A stretch of 25,447 bases of DNA from an uncultured Fidelibacterota bacterium. GTDB lineage: Bacteria; Fidelibacterota; Marinisomatia; Marinisomatales; UBA8229. The translations under genes were made by a program, and so were the position numbers. The DNA lies in assembly GCA_913054425.1 (NCBI GenBank), contig CAJXJG010000005.1:1-25447 (forward strand), read 5' to 3'. The notes below the pieces were generated by a model. The model was not told the origin of the DNA and made no database searches. It worked only from the letters and a program-made list of their open reading frames with translations. Of the stretch, positions 7,505 through 15,988 are shown in pieces; positions within the stretch are counted from its first letter, which is position 1; each line of letters starts with the position of its first letter.

Positions 7505-9446
7505 ATGAATTCCTCCTCTGATTGATTTCCTCCAGTAATATGGAAATCAAGTTATCCACTTCCATGGCTCCAACATCTCCTTCAAATCTACGTCGCACGG
7601 AAACAGTGTTCTCCTTTGCTTCCCGTTCTCCAATTATCAACATTACATTTATCTTGGACAATTCTGCCAGACGTATCTTTGCTCCAATTTTGTCAGGACG
7701 TTCATCCAACTCAACCCTGAGATTAACACCCTTTAGTTTAGATTGTACAGATTTAGCATAATTTTCCACCTTTTCAGAAACCGTTAAAATAGCGACTTGC
7801 ACCGGAGCTAACCAAAGGGGAAAATCGGCATTATAATGTTCAATTAAAAACCCTATAAATCTTTCATGAGTTCCAAGTGGTGCCCGGTGAATACACAGCG
7901 GCGTTTCTTCTTCTCCCCTTTCATTCATGTAATTTAAGCTGAACAAAGGTGGAATGGCAAAATCTACCTGATTTGTTGCAAGAGTAAATTTTCGACCGAT
8001 AGCACTCCAAACCTGAACGTCAATTTTCGGTCCGTAAAAAGCAGCCTCGCCGGATTTTTCTGTGTAATTGATCCCTCCCTCAGCCAGGGCTTTTTTTACA
8101 TCCCGTTCTGTCTGAATCCATAATTCCGGTTCATCCACAAATTTCTTACCCAATCCTTCAGAAGAATGAAGACATAGTTCCATTTCATACTTTTCAATTC
8201 CGAAAATTTTGAAATAGGTTAAATACATATCACAAACTGATAAAAACTCTTCTTTAAATTGTTCTTTGGTGCAGTAAATATGAGCATCATTCATCTGCAT
8301 GCTTCGGACCCGCATAAGTCCGAAAAGCTGTCCTGATTTTTCATATCGGTAACAGGTACCATATTCTGCTAATCGCAATGGAAGATCCCGGTAACTCCGT
8401 GGTTCAGAAGCATAAATCTTATGATGATGTGGACAGTTCATCGGTTTCACATAATAATCGATCCCATCAACATCCATGGCAGGATACATGCTGTCTTTAT
8501 AATGCTTTAAATGTCCGGATTTTTCATAAAGACTTCCTTTGGTTAAATGAGGTGTACGGACCCGTTGGAATCCTGCTTTTCCTTCCATCTCTTTTACTAA
8601 TTTTTCCAGTTCATCGATAATAATGGTCCCTTTGGGAAGCCAAAGAGGAAGCCCAGGTCCTATCTCATCATCGAATGCAAATAGTGCCAACTCTTTCCCC
8701 AATTTCCGATGGTCCCGCTTTTTTGCTTCTTCAAGCATATGAAGATATTCTTTCAATTCTTTTTTTGTATTGAAAACTGTTCCATAAATACGCTGCAGCA
8801 TTTTATTGTTTTCATCCCCGCGCCAGTATGCACCGGAAGAATTGAGGACCTTAAAATATTTAATCCTTCCCGTTGATGGAACATGGGGACCCCGGCACAG
8901 ATCAATGAAACTATCCTGCTGATAGGCAGACAGTGTTTCCTCCGGAGGAATTTCCTGAATAATTTCAACTTTATAGGACTCGTCCATTGATTCAAACAGA
9001 TCAATAGCATCATCTTTTGAAAAAACCTTACGTTTTACCGGGTAATTGTTTTGTGCCAATTCTTTCATTTTATCTTCGATTTTAACCAGGTCTTCATCAG
9101 AAAAAGGATTTTCAACATCAAAATCATAGTAAAAACGGTTTTCAATCGCCGGTCCGATCGTTACTTTAGCACTTGGAAATAATTCTTTTACAGACTGAGC
9201 CATAAGATGGGCTGTACTGTGCAATAATACTTCATGTCCTTCTGAAGTATCCCCGGTAACAATATTAATATCTGCATCAGTCTTAATGGATTCTGTCAAG
9301 TCAGTCAGTTTCCCATTTATTTTTCCTGCAACGGCATCCTTAGCTAAACGCGTTCCGATACTTTCTGCAACTTCAAGCAGAGTCGTTCCTGATGGATACA
9401 TCCGGGTAGAATTATCTGGAAATGTTAGGGTAATCTGGTTCTTCAC
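7488..9446 (-). CDS. thrS: Threonyl-tRNA synthetase
   Basis: 652 residues, full length. Order of domains: N-terminal TGS domain (residues 1-62, ITLTFPDNSTRMYPSGTTLL); the editing domain with the zinc-type HxxxH (His76, His80) and DLCRGPHVPSTG; the class II catalytic core with VKPMNCPHHHKIY, motif 2 YRYEKSGQLFGLMRVRSMQMND and HRAPLGTHERFIGFLIEHY; and a C-terminal anticodon-binding domain (PVQVAILTVSEKV, ELDERPDKIGAKIRLAEL). The start is a GTG directly after an in-frame TAA; it is the only start that keeps the TGS domain whole, though the ribosome-binding site is weak. It lies 132 nt downstream of tRNA-Val on the same strand and carries the infC start signal in its last codons. Confidence 0.97.
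   Translation of the reverse strand: MKNQITLTFPDNSTRMYPSGTTLLEVAESIGTRLAKDAVAGKINGKLTDLTESIKTDADINIVTGDTSEGHEVLLHSTAHLMAQSVKELFPSAKVTIGPAIENRFYYDFDVENPFSDEDLVKIEDKMKELAQNNYPVKRKVFSKDDAIDLFESMDESYKVEIIQEIPPEETLSAYQQDSFIDLCRGPHVPSTGRIKYFKVLNSSGAYWRGDENNKMLQRIYGTVFNTKKELKEYLHMLEEAKKRDHRKLGKELALFAFDDEIGPGLPLWLPKGTIIIDELEKLVKEMEGKAGFQRVRTPHLTKGSLYEKSGHLKHYKDSMYPAMDVDGIDYYVKPMNCPHHHKIYASEPRSYRDLPLRLAEYGTCYRYEKSGQLFGLMRVRSMQMNDAHIYCTKEQFKEEFLSVCDMYLTYFKIFGIEKYEMELCLHSSEGLGKKFVDEPELWIQTERDVKKALAEGGINYTEKSGEAAFYGPKIDVQVWSAIGRKFTLATNQVDFAIPPLFSLNYMNERGEEETPLCIHRAPLGTHERFIGFLIEHYNADFPLWLAPVQVAILTVSEKVENYAKSVQSKLKGVNLRVELDERPDKIGAKIRLAELSKINVMLIIGEREAKENTVSVRRRFEGDVGAMEVDNLISILLEEINQRRNSYRKES
7502..7516 (-). 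promoter_or_regulatory. infC ribosome-binding site and AUC start inside thrS
   Basis: On the minus strand GGAGG lies at 7516-7512, a 7-nt spacer follows, and ATC is at 7504-7502. An ATT at 7510-7508 is also in frame but directly abuts the Shine-Dalgarno, too close for normal initiation. The adjacent ATA is out of frame. These facts pick AUC as the start and suggest discrimination-based self-control by IF-3. Confidence 0.75.
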
Positions 9447-9578
9447 TTAGTAGGATAAAATACAAATTAAAAAATAAAACATATCTGTAAATGATAAAAA
9501 TATTGGGAAACCTTACAGGAGATATTTAGAAACCAACTAATATTTTCGCTCATTACTGATAATTGAAATTAATTATAG

Positions 9579-9652
9579 TGGGCGATACAGGATTTGAACC
9601 AGTGACCTCCTGCATGTCAAGCAGGCACTCTAACCAACTGAGCTAATCGCCC
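9579..9652 (-). tRNA. tRNA-Val(GAC)
   Basis: On the minus strand a 74-nt cloverleaf starts GGGCGATTAGCTCAGTTGG. The acceptor GGGCGAT pairs with ATCGCCC, with discriminator A. The anticodon stem CCTGC/GCAGG holds the loop TTGACAT, so the anticodon is GAC (plus-strand 9616-9618), reading GUC and GUU valine codons. CCA is not encoded (ACT follows). It sits just upstream of thrS on the same strand and may be the first gene of that transcript. Confidence 0.95.
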
Positions 9653-9689
9653 TGAAATTTTTAATAGCAGTATTCTTAAATTTTTTAAA

Positions 9690-9718
9690 ATTATCATAGA
9701 CTGGACTATCTAAAGCAA
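9690..9718 (-). promoter_or_regulatory. Candidate promoter for tRNA-Val and possibly the thrS operon
   Basis: On the minus strand TTGCTT (9718-9713), a 17-nt spacer, and GATAAT (9695-9690) give a good sigma70-like arrangement. The -10 matches TATAAT at five of six positions and lies 37 nt before the tRNA. No T-box specifier structure is apparent in the leader between the tRNA and thrS. Confidence 0.42.
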
Positions 9719-9785
9719 ATAAATTTACCGAAAAACATCTATAACCCTGGAAGAATTTTTCCCACGTAAAGAATCAGAAAATATT

Positions 9786-11441
9786 TTATTCATATTCCAA
9801 TCTAAGTACATCCCTATAGGTTACTTGATCATCTAATATGGAAATTGCTTTTTCGACATGTTTATCACTTTGTAAAGTAAATTGAATCCTCCCCTCCTTA
9901 CCGTTGTAATGATTGGCAAATTCAGCAAGAAGCCTTATCCGGATATCCTCCATCTCTTTATCAAATAAGGATGCTTCCTCTCTAACAAAAAATCCATCAA
10001 TTATTTCAAAAGCACTGTTTAACTCTACGTTCGTGCTGTCAATTTCAGTTAATTTTGTTTTGAATTCATTGTATTGGGATTCACCAACAATCCTGATATC
10101 TAAATCTAATTCTTTCAAATACACATAAAATTCTTCTATAAGACCTTCAGTTTGCAACACTTCATCAAATGATGAATAGTTCTGTTTTCTTTTTTGAACA
10201 TAAGTAAAAAAGACGCCTTGTCTCCAACATTCCTGTGTTAATGGACCAAATTTGTGCACCTCGATTTCATAATCGGGCATAATACCTCCACCTCCTTTAA
10301 CCTTTCGTCCCCTAACCGTAGCAAATAATGAATCTTGTTCTGAAACGTTGATGATAATTTCTTCTTCTGCATACCCTGGATTCTGAATCAGTCTGCCGCT
10401 GGGAATGTAATATTTTGCCGTTGTCATTTTTAATCTGCGGTCCTCATCAAGCCGATATACAGACTGAACCAGTCCCTTGCCAAATGAACGGCGTCCTATG
10501 ATTACCCCTCGATCTAAATCTTGAATAGCGCCCGAAACAATTTCACTGGCAGAGGCGCTGCCTTCATTAATTAAAATCGCTAATTTTATTTCTGAAGATA
10601 TCACTGGATCTTTTTTAGAGAAAAATGTCCGATTTGATCCTTTAGTCCTTCCTTTGGTTGAAAGAAGTTTTTCACCTTTCGGTAAAAACATGTCTAAAAT
10701 ATCTATTGAAGACTGCAGTAATCCACCAGGATTATTTCTGAGATCAAGAATAATCGCTTCTGCATTTTCTTTCTTTAGCTGATCCAAAGCTTTTTCCATC
10801 CCCGGAGCAGCATTTTTTGAAAACCGAGTTAAAAGGATATAGCCTATCCGATCATTCAGCATACCGGTATAGGCTACATCCTTCACTTTAATATCTTCCC
10901 GGATCATTGTAAACTTCATTACACCATCCGAACCTACTCTTTGGATAGAAAGAGTAACCTTGGTTCCTTTCTTTCCTCTTATTAACCGGGCCACTTCGTT
11001 CAAATTCATGTCTTTTACTACAACGGTATCAATCTTTACAATCACATCGCCACTGATTATTCCAGCCCTCATTGTCGGAGTATCAGCCATTGGTGCAACC
11101 ACTGTGATTTTCCCATCTCGTTTACCAATCTCCATCCCAACCCCTCCGTATTTCCCTTTGGTTAAGAGATCAATCCCTTCCCCTTCTTCCGGTTCCATAA
11201 AGACTGTGTAAGGATCCAAATCATTCAAAATATTCCGTATGCTTTTCTTTGTAAATTGTTCTACATCAATTTCATCGGCATAATTGGATACAATATATTT
11301 GTATACATCATTGATCAATTTTTGAGATACGGCAATTTGTTTGAAAACATCAGCTTTTGAAACAGCAAACAAAGCAGTTCCACAAAGAACGATAATCCCA
11401 ATTATGATAAAATATTTTCTTAGGTTGTTATGTACATTCAT
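9786..11441 (-). CDS. ctpA: S41 C-terminal processing peptidase (CtpA/Tsp-like)
   Basis: 551 residues. An N-terminal hydrophobic segment (about 9-27, YFIIIGIIVLCGTALF) directs it to the envelope. The PDZ domain at about 95-180 has KYGGVGMEIG and ADTPTMRAGIISGDVIVKID. The S41 core at about 195-350 has LDLRNNPGGLL, the catalytic Ser297 in GSASASEI and Lys322 in SFGKGLVQS, 25 residues apart as in known Tsp proteases. It cuts proteins near their C-termini in the periplasm. The long C-terminal part after GGGGIMPDYEIEV resembles S41 peptidases of the Bacteroidetes/Chlorobi/Marinimicrobia lineages. It starts 4 nt after the tmk stop and ends the rsmI-tmk-ctpA run. Confidence 0.94.
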   Translation of the reverse strand: MNVHNNLRKYFIIIGIIVLCGTALFAVSKADVFKQIAVSQKLINDVYKYIVSNYADEIDVEQFTKKSIRNILNDLDPYTVFMEPEEGEGIDLLTKGKYGGVGMEIGKRDGKITVVAPMADTPTMRAGIISGDVIVKIDTVVVKDMNLNEVARLIRGKKGTKVTLSIQRVGSDGVMKFTMIREDIKVKDVAYTGMLNDRIGYILLTRFSKNAAPGMEKALDQLKKENAEAIILDLRNNPGGLLQSSIDILDMFLPKGEKLLSTKGRTKGSNRTFFSKKDPVISSEIKLAILINEGSASASEIVSGAIQDLDRGVIIGRRSFGKGLVQSVYRLDEDRRLKMTTAKYYIPSGRLIQNPGYAEEEIIINVSEQDSLFATVRGRKVKGGGGIMPDYEIEVHKFGPLTQECWRQGVFFTYVQKRKQNYSSFDEVLQTEGLIEEFYVYLKELDLDIRIVGESQYNEFKTKLTEIDSTNVELNSAFEIIDGFFVREEASLFDKEMEDIRIRLLAEFANHYNGKEGRIQFTLQSDKHVEKAISILDDQVTYRDVLRLEYE

Positions 11442-11445
11442 TTCG

Positions 11446-12081
11446 TTAAAAATACCTCCTTTTTATTTCGTCCCATATATTATTTTGAATTTTTTCTTTA
11501 CTCATATGACCATCAATCACGATAATTCTGTCAGAAAATTGTTTTGCCAGTTCCAAATATGTCTGCCGAACCTGTTTTTGAAAAGCTATTCCTTCTGCTT
11601 CAATCCTGTCCTCAGTGTATTTTTTTCTCCGAAGAGCTTCTTTAGGCAGTATATCTATAAAAAAAGTAACATTCGGTTCCAATTCATAAGTCGCAAATTT
11701 GTTAAGATCTAGAAGCCAGTCAAGGTTTAATTCTCTCCCCCCGCCTTGATACGCCAGGGTGGAATCTGCATACCGGTCTGCTATAATCCAGCGATTCTGT
11801 TCCAGATTTGGGAGAATGACCTCCTTTGTCAATTGGGAACGACTGGCTGTCATCAGCAGGGCTTCGGTCCTTGCCACCATCTGTCTATTCACTTTTGTCA
11901 ACAAAACCTGGCGAATCTCCTCAGAAATAGGGGTCCCGCCCGGTTCACGAACCAGAATCCCCTGCTTACCGTTTTTGATTAATCTGTCCAGGAACAGTTT
12001 GGCTTGAGTGGATTTACCGCTGCCATCAATTCCTTCAAATGAAATAAAACAAGCTTTATCCGAAGTAAACATTAGGGTCAT
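11446..12081 (-). CDS. tmk: Thymidylate kinase
   Basis: 211 residues. It phosphorylates dTMP to dTDP with ATP for DNA synthesis. The P-loop GIDGSGKST lies at about residues 17-25, followed by the substrate motif REPGGTPISEEIR, ADRYADSTLAYQGGGR with the DR motif, and FFIDILPKEALRRKK. Two starts are possible: the ATG at 12081 (26-nt overlap with rsmI) and the ATG at 12072 three codons later. Neither has a strong Shine-Dalgarno, and both suggest coupling to rsmI translation. Family identity is certain; the exact start is not. Confidence 0.95.
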   Translation of the reverse strand: MTLMFTSDKACFISFEGIDGSGKSTQAKLFLDRLIKNGKQGILVREPGGTPISEEIRQVLLTKVNRQMVARTEALLMTASRSQLTKEVILPNLEQNRWIIADRYADSTLAYQGGGRELNLDWLLDLNKFATYELEPNVTFFIDILPKEALRRKKYTEDRIEAEGIAFQKQVRQTYLELAKQFSDRIIVIDGHMSKEKIQNNIWDEIKRRYF

Positions 12082-12754
12082 CTTTTCCGATCATTATTAC
12101 ACATTCTCCCCTGGGAGATTCCTGTGAAAAATACGACAATACTTCCGAAACAGTTCCACGGATAATTTCTTCATGCAATTTCGTCAAGTCCCGACACACT
12201 ACCGCTGGACGATCTCCAAGAAAAGCAGCTATATCTGACAGAGTTTTTACAACTCTTTTTGGATTTTCATAAAATATCAGGGTTGCTTCATGAGAGGCTA
12301 AATCACTCAACTTTTTTCTTCTTCCTTTCTTGGGAGGGAGAAAACCTACGAAAAGAAAACGATCCGTGGGGAGACCCGAGGCAACCAGGGCGGCTAAAAC
12401 AGCCGAAGGTCCCGGAATGGGTATCACCCTAATATCATTTCGAATAGCAGAACGAATTAATTTATATGCAGGGTCTGATATTCCGGGTGTTCCTGCATCC
12501 GTTACGAGAGCAATATCGGTTCCGCTTTCTAAAAGACCAATAATTTTAGGAATTCTCCTAACCCGATTATGTTCAAAATAACTTATCATTTTTGTATCAA
12601 TGTTATAGTGATTCAACAGTTTTTTCGTGTGCCTTGTATCTTCGGCAGCTATAAAGGTGACCAATTTTAAGGTATCAATAGCCCTGAATGTTATATCCTT
12701 TAAATTTCCAATAGGTGTGGAAACAATGTAAAGAGTACCTTTATTCTCCTGCAT
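12056..12754 (-). CDS. rsmI: 16S rRNA (cytidine(1402)-2'-O)-methyltransferase RsmI
   Basis: 232 residues of the tetrapyrrole-methylase fold. RsmI 2'-O-methylates C1402 in the 30S decoding centre using S-adenosylmethionine. Motifs seen: LYIVSTPIGNLKDITFRA at the start, AAEDTRHTKKLLNHY, VTDAGTPGISDPAYKLI and IPGPSAVLAALVASGLP with FVGFLPPKKGRRKK. It is somewhat shorter than E. coli RsmI at the C-terminus, ending soon after GECVIMIGK. It overlaps tmk by 26 nt. The 102-nt gap upstream of it holds a short direct repeat but no obvious promoter. Confidence 0.95.
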   Translation of the reverse strand: MQENKGTLYIVSTPIGNLKDITFRAIDTLKLVTFIAAEDTRHTKKLLNHYNIDTKMISYFEHNRVRRIPKIIGLLESGTDIALVTDAGTPGISDPAYKLIRSAIRNDIRVIPIPGPSAVLAALVASGLPTDRFLFVGFLPPKKGRRKKLSDLASHEATLIFYENPKRVVKTLSDIAAFLGDRPAVVCRDLTKLHEEIIRGTVSEVLSYFSQESPRGECVIMIGKDDPNVYFG

Positions 12755-12771
12755 AAGTTATTTGGATTCAA

Positions 12772-12792
12772 GATAAGGATCGGGATAAGGAT
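12772..12792. repeat. Short tandem direct repeat GATAAGGAT
   Basis: GATAAGGAT occurs at 12772-12780 and again at 12784-12792 (12-nt period), between the lysine-pathway dehydrogenase and rsmI. It loosely resembles the GATTAGGATT ends around the S23 gene at 24468-24925. It may be a remnant of similar repeat DNA, or chance in AT-rich sequence. Confidence 0.35.
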
Positions 12793-12856
12793 ATTTCATT
12801 AAAGCTATTCTATTCCCTGGTCAATTTTCTATTTCGGTTGTTATTAAATATCCAAC

Positions 12857-14377
12857 TTAAGAGAGATTAAATTCAATTCCCTGAGCTAAAGGAAGATCCT
12901 TGCTCCAGTTTATCGTATTTGTCTGTCGACGCATGTATTGTTTCCATGAATCGGAGCCGGATTCACGTCCGCCCCCGGTTTCTTTTTCACCGCCAAAAGC
13001 ACCGCCAATCTCTGCTCCGGATGTTCCAATATTTATGTTAGCGATTCCACAGTCACTTCCTCTTGAAGATAAAAATAATTCCGTCTGTTCAACATTGGTG
13101 GTAAACAACGACGATGACAGGCCCTGAGGAACCTGGTTGTGCAATTCAATTGCTTCTTCCATTGAATTAAAGGGAATCAGGTAGAGAATGGGCGCAAATG
13201 TTTCATTCTGTACAATATCCCATTTATTTTCCGCTTTTACCAATGTTGGTTCAACAAAATATCCTTGTCCTTCCTTTTTCTTACCGCCATAGAGTACTGT
13301 TCCTCCGCTTTTCTCAATTTCTTTCATCGCATTAACGAAAAGATCAACAGCGGATTTTTGCACCAATGGTCCCATCAATGTATCAGGATCCAAAGGATCA
13401 CCGGATTTTACCTGTCCGTAGGCATGAACCAATTTCGAAAGAAGTTCATCGTAACGTTTCTGATGAACCAGAATCCTGCGGGTAGATGTGCACCGTTGAC
13501 CTGCAGTGCCTACTGCACCAAAGACAATTGCGGGGATAACCAAATCCATATTGGCAGATTCATCAACAATCAGAGCATTATTTCCACCCAACTCTAAAAT
13601 TGTTTTTCCAAATCGCCCAGCAACGGTTGTACTCACATGCCTTCCCATTTTGCATGAACCTGTAAAGGATATCAGAGGAATCTGATGATCATTGATTAAT
13701 TTTTCTCCAATTGTTGAACCTCTTCCAATAACAATACTGAAAATTCCGGTATATCCGTTTTTTTCCATCACTTCATTACAGATATTTTGCACGGCAACGG
13801 CAGTTAAGGGAACAGAAGAAGATGGTTTCCAGATAACTGTATCCCCCGCAATAGCTGCAATAAATGCATTCCAGGCCCACACGGCTACCGGAAAATTAAA
13901 AGCAGAGATAACACCCACGATCCCAAGTGGATGCCACTGCTCGTACATTCGGTGATCCAGCCTTTCGGAATGCATGGTTTTGCCATAAAGCATCCTGGAT
14001 TGACCTACAGCAAAATCAGCTATATCAATCATTTCCTGTACTTCTCCATCACCCTCCTGCTTAATCTTGCCCATTTCCAGACTTACAAGACTTCCCAATA
14101 GATCTTTTTTCTCACGCAATGCATCTCCCATTTGGCGAACAAGTTCTCCTCGAACCGGTGCAGGTACTTTTCTCCACTTTTGAAACGAATTTGATGAGTC
14201 TTGAACGATTCTATCAAAATCTTCATCGGAACACTGATACACTGAGGCAATTTTTTCTTCGTTTGACGGGTTAATTGAAACTATTTCTCCTGCATCTGAA
14301 GATTTTGACCATTTTCCCTCTCCGGAACATGCGCCATAATTCAACTCACTTAAACCCAATTCATTCAATATGTTCAT
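12857..14377 (-). CDS. amaB: ALDH7-family aldehyde dehydrogenase, probable aminoadipate-semialdehyde dehydrogenase
   Basis: 506 residues with the antiquitin-type (ALDH7) beginning ILNELGLSELNYGACSGEG, which separates it from other aldehyde dehydrogenases. Catalytic residues are visible: Glu262 in LELGGNN and Cys296 in GAVGTAGQRCTSTRR, with the cofactor stretch FTGSCKMGRHVS. By family it oxidises 2-aminoadipate 6-semialdehyde (in equilibrium with piperideine-6-carboxylate) to 2-aminoadipate with NAD. The adjacent saccharopine-pathway genes, which produce exactly this semialdehyde, support that role. It lies 34 nt after the aminotransferase gene and is probably co-transcribed with it. Glutamate semialdehyde as a second substrate is possible. 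Confidence 0.9.
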   Translation of the reverse strand: MNILNELGLSELNYGACSGEGKWSKSSDAGEIVSINPSNEEKIASVYQCSDEDFDRIVQDSSNSFQKWRKVPAPVRGELVRQMGDALREKKDLLGSLVSLEMGKIKQEGDGEVQEMIDIADFAVGQSRMLYGKTMHSERLDHRMYEQWHPLGIVGVISAFNFPVAVWAWNAFIAAIAGDTVIWKPSSSVPLTAVAVQNICNEVMEKNGYTGIFSIVIGRGSTIGEKLINDHQIPLISFTGSCKMGRHVSTTVAGRFGKTILELGGNNALIVDESANMDLVIPAIVFGAVGTAGQRCTSTRRILVHQKRYDELLSKLVHAYGQVKSGDPLDPDTLMGPLVQKSAVDLFVNAMKEIEKSGGTVLYGGKKKEGQGYFVEPTLVKAENKWDIVQNETFAPILYLIPFNSMEEAIELHNQVPQGLSSSLFTTNVEQTELFLSSRGSDCGIANINIGTSGAEIGGAFGGEKETGGGRESGSDSWKQYMRRQTNTINWSKDLPLAQGIEFNLS

Positions 14378-14411
14378 TAGTTCCCCTTAAAATAAAATAT
14401 TTTCAATATAT

Positions 14412-15743
14412 TTACAAATTTCCTATAACTTTTTGAATTGCTCCAGCTATCTGATCGATTTGAACTGCATTAATCGTTAAAGAGGGAGCTATTCTCAGCG
14501 TGCTGTGATGAGTTTCCTTTGCATAAACATTCTGTTTTAACAATCCTAAGGACACCTTATGTCCGTCCAATTTCGGATCATCAAACATTTCAAAAGCAGT
14601 GAGGAGACCTTTTCCCCTGACTTCCTTTATTTTGTCAGGAAACTCAGATTTCAAATTGTTAAAATGCTCCAACAATTGACTTCCTCTCAGCATGGCATTT
14701 TCAGCCAATTTATCTTCAACTAACACTTTAATTGAAAATACTGAAACTACTGATGCTAAGGGATAACCACCAAATGTTGATCCCTCTGATCCAGGTGTTA
14801 AAACGCCAATTACTTCATCTCTTCCCGCAACAAATGACACAGGTAATATTCCACCGCCGGCGGCTTTCCCACATCCCATGATGTCTGGTTTAATTCCATA
14901 TAATTGATGTGCAAAATGAGCGCCTGTACGACCAAAACCAGTTTGAACTTCATCCAATGCAAGCAGGATGTTGTATTCCTTGCAAAGTTTCGCTACCTTA
15001 GGCCAATAATCCTCATCAGGTACAATAACTCCTGCTTCCCCCTGGATTGGTTCCACCAAATATGCTGCAATACACTCACTTTTTTGTTTGAACAATGTTT
15101 CAAGTGCAACAATATCATTAAAAGGAACTAATTCAATTCCAGGAACAAATGGACCAAAACCTTCCCTGGCTTCCGGATCATCAGAGAGTGAAACAGCGGT
15201 CATACTTCTTCCATGAAAATTTCCCCGGGCACCTACAATTATCGCTTCTCCCTGAGGGATTCCTTTTACCTGATAACCCCAACGCCGGGCTAGTTTGAAC
15301 ATAAGTTCAGAAGCCTCTACTCCTGTAACTTTTGGAATAACCCGATCCATTTCCGTCAAGGCAGTGGAAGCAAGAAGAAAAGCAGCCATATATTTATGCC
15401 GAATAGAACGGGGAACGGTGGGAAGTTTTTCCTTTGAAAGATGGTGAACAACCGCATCAACAATTGTCTGATTTAACTGACCCTGATTGACTGCGGAGTA
15501 ACAAGATAGTCCATCCAGGAGATCTTCTTCAATAAAAGCAAGAATCTTTTCTGGGTCCGGTTTCCGACATACCAATGTACAGGAATTCCGCACGTGAGAT
15601 ATAACCACATCCTTCAAAGGATCGTAATTGCGACCTCCTTTTTCTTTTTCAATAGTTTCATGATCCGCAGTCGAAAGATCGCCTATTCGAATTCCATTGA
15701 CGGTTAATTGGTCTCCATAACCTGCTATAGAAAGTGTTGACAT
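14412..15743 (-). CDS. Class III PLP aminotransferase, ornithine aminotransferase-like (lysine or ornithine delta/epsilon-transaminase)
   Basis: 443 residues. The fold-type I features are clear: PLP-ring Asp264 in LALDEVQTGFGRTG and Schiff-base Lys293 in MGCGKAAGGGILPVS. EPIQGEAGVIVPD, GNFHGRSMTAVSLSDDPEAREGFGPF, GSEGSTFGGYPLASVV and VRGKGLLTAFEM match ornithine aminotransferases closely. The usual P-MNTG-EA motif reads KVTGVEA here, an altered active-site segment. Such enzymes move the terminal amino group of ornithine (or lysine) to 2-oxoglutarate. Next to an ALDH7 gene and saccharopine-pathway genes it may act on lysine or ornithine; the substrate is an inference. The start has AAGG about 7 nt upstream of ATG. 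Confidence 0.85.
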   Translation of the reverse strand: MSTLSIAGYGDQLTVNGIRIGDLSTADHETIEKEKGGRNYDPLKDVVISHVRNSCTLVCRKPDPEKILAFIEEDLLDGLSCYSAVNQGQLNQTIVDAVVHHLSKEKLPTVPRSIRHKYMAAFLLASTALTEMDRVIPKVTGVEASELMFKLARRWGYQVKGIPQGEAIIVGARGNFHGRSMTAVSLSDDPEAREGFGPFVPGIELVPFNDIVALETLFKQKSECIAAYLVEPIQGEAGVIVPDEDYWPKVAKLCKEYNILLALDEVQTGFGRTGAHFAHQLYGIKPDIMGCGKAAGGGILPVSFVAGRDEVIGVLTPGSEGSTFGGYPLASVVSVFSIKVLVEDKLAENAMLRGSQLLEHFNNLKSEFPDKIKEVRGKGLLTAFEMFDDPKLDGHKVSLGLLKQNVYAKETHHSTLRIAPSLTINAVQIDQIAGAIQKVIGNL

Positions 15744-15988
15744 TTTAATACCTTATATATTTAATGTTTTTCCGATAAAACTGGGTGAAAGTTTACAATG
15801 AATCATTATAATCTGGGAAAGAATTATCTCATGGGTTTCATTATATTGCTTCAGTATTAAACTTATCTTGATCAGGTTGTCTTATTATGAAGTAAAAATT
15901 CCTCCTTTTTCCATAGTCATTCATTTAGTCAAACTACTAAATTCCCTGCCTTTATTAAACAAATCTATTTCCATTATCCAATGAACAT
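15744..15988. promoter_or_regulatory. Divergent intergenic region of the lysine island
   Basis: 245 nt without a credible reading frame separate the leftward aminotransferase from the rightward lysine-ketoglutarate reductase. The region must hold promoters for both arms. A TATAAT-like box occurs on both strands at 15805-15812 (ATTATAAT), but neither has a convincing -35 at the right spacing. No operator palindrome is clear enough to name. Confidence 0.4.

Noticed and set aside
9447..9578. T-box or other leader riboswitch upstream of thrS
   Set aside because: No conserved T-box bulge sequence (TGGNACCGCG-like), specifier hairpin or terminator/antiterminator pair is visible in this AT-rich spacer.
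13265..13597. Plus-strand frame inside the aldehyde dehydrogenase gene
   Set aside because: It is a shadow of the real gene, whose catalytic Cys and Glu motifs are intact on the minus strand.
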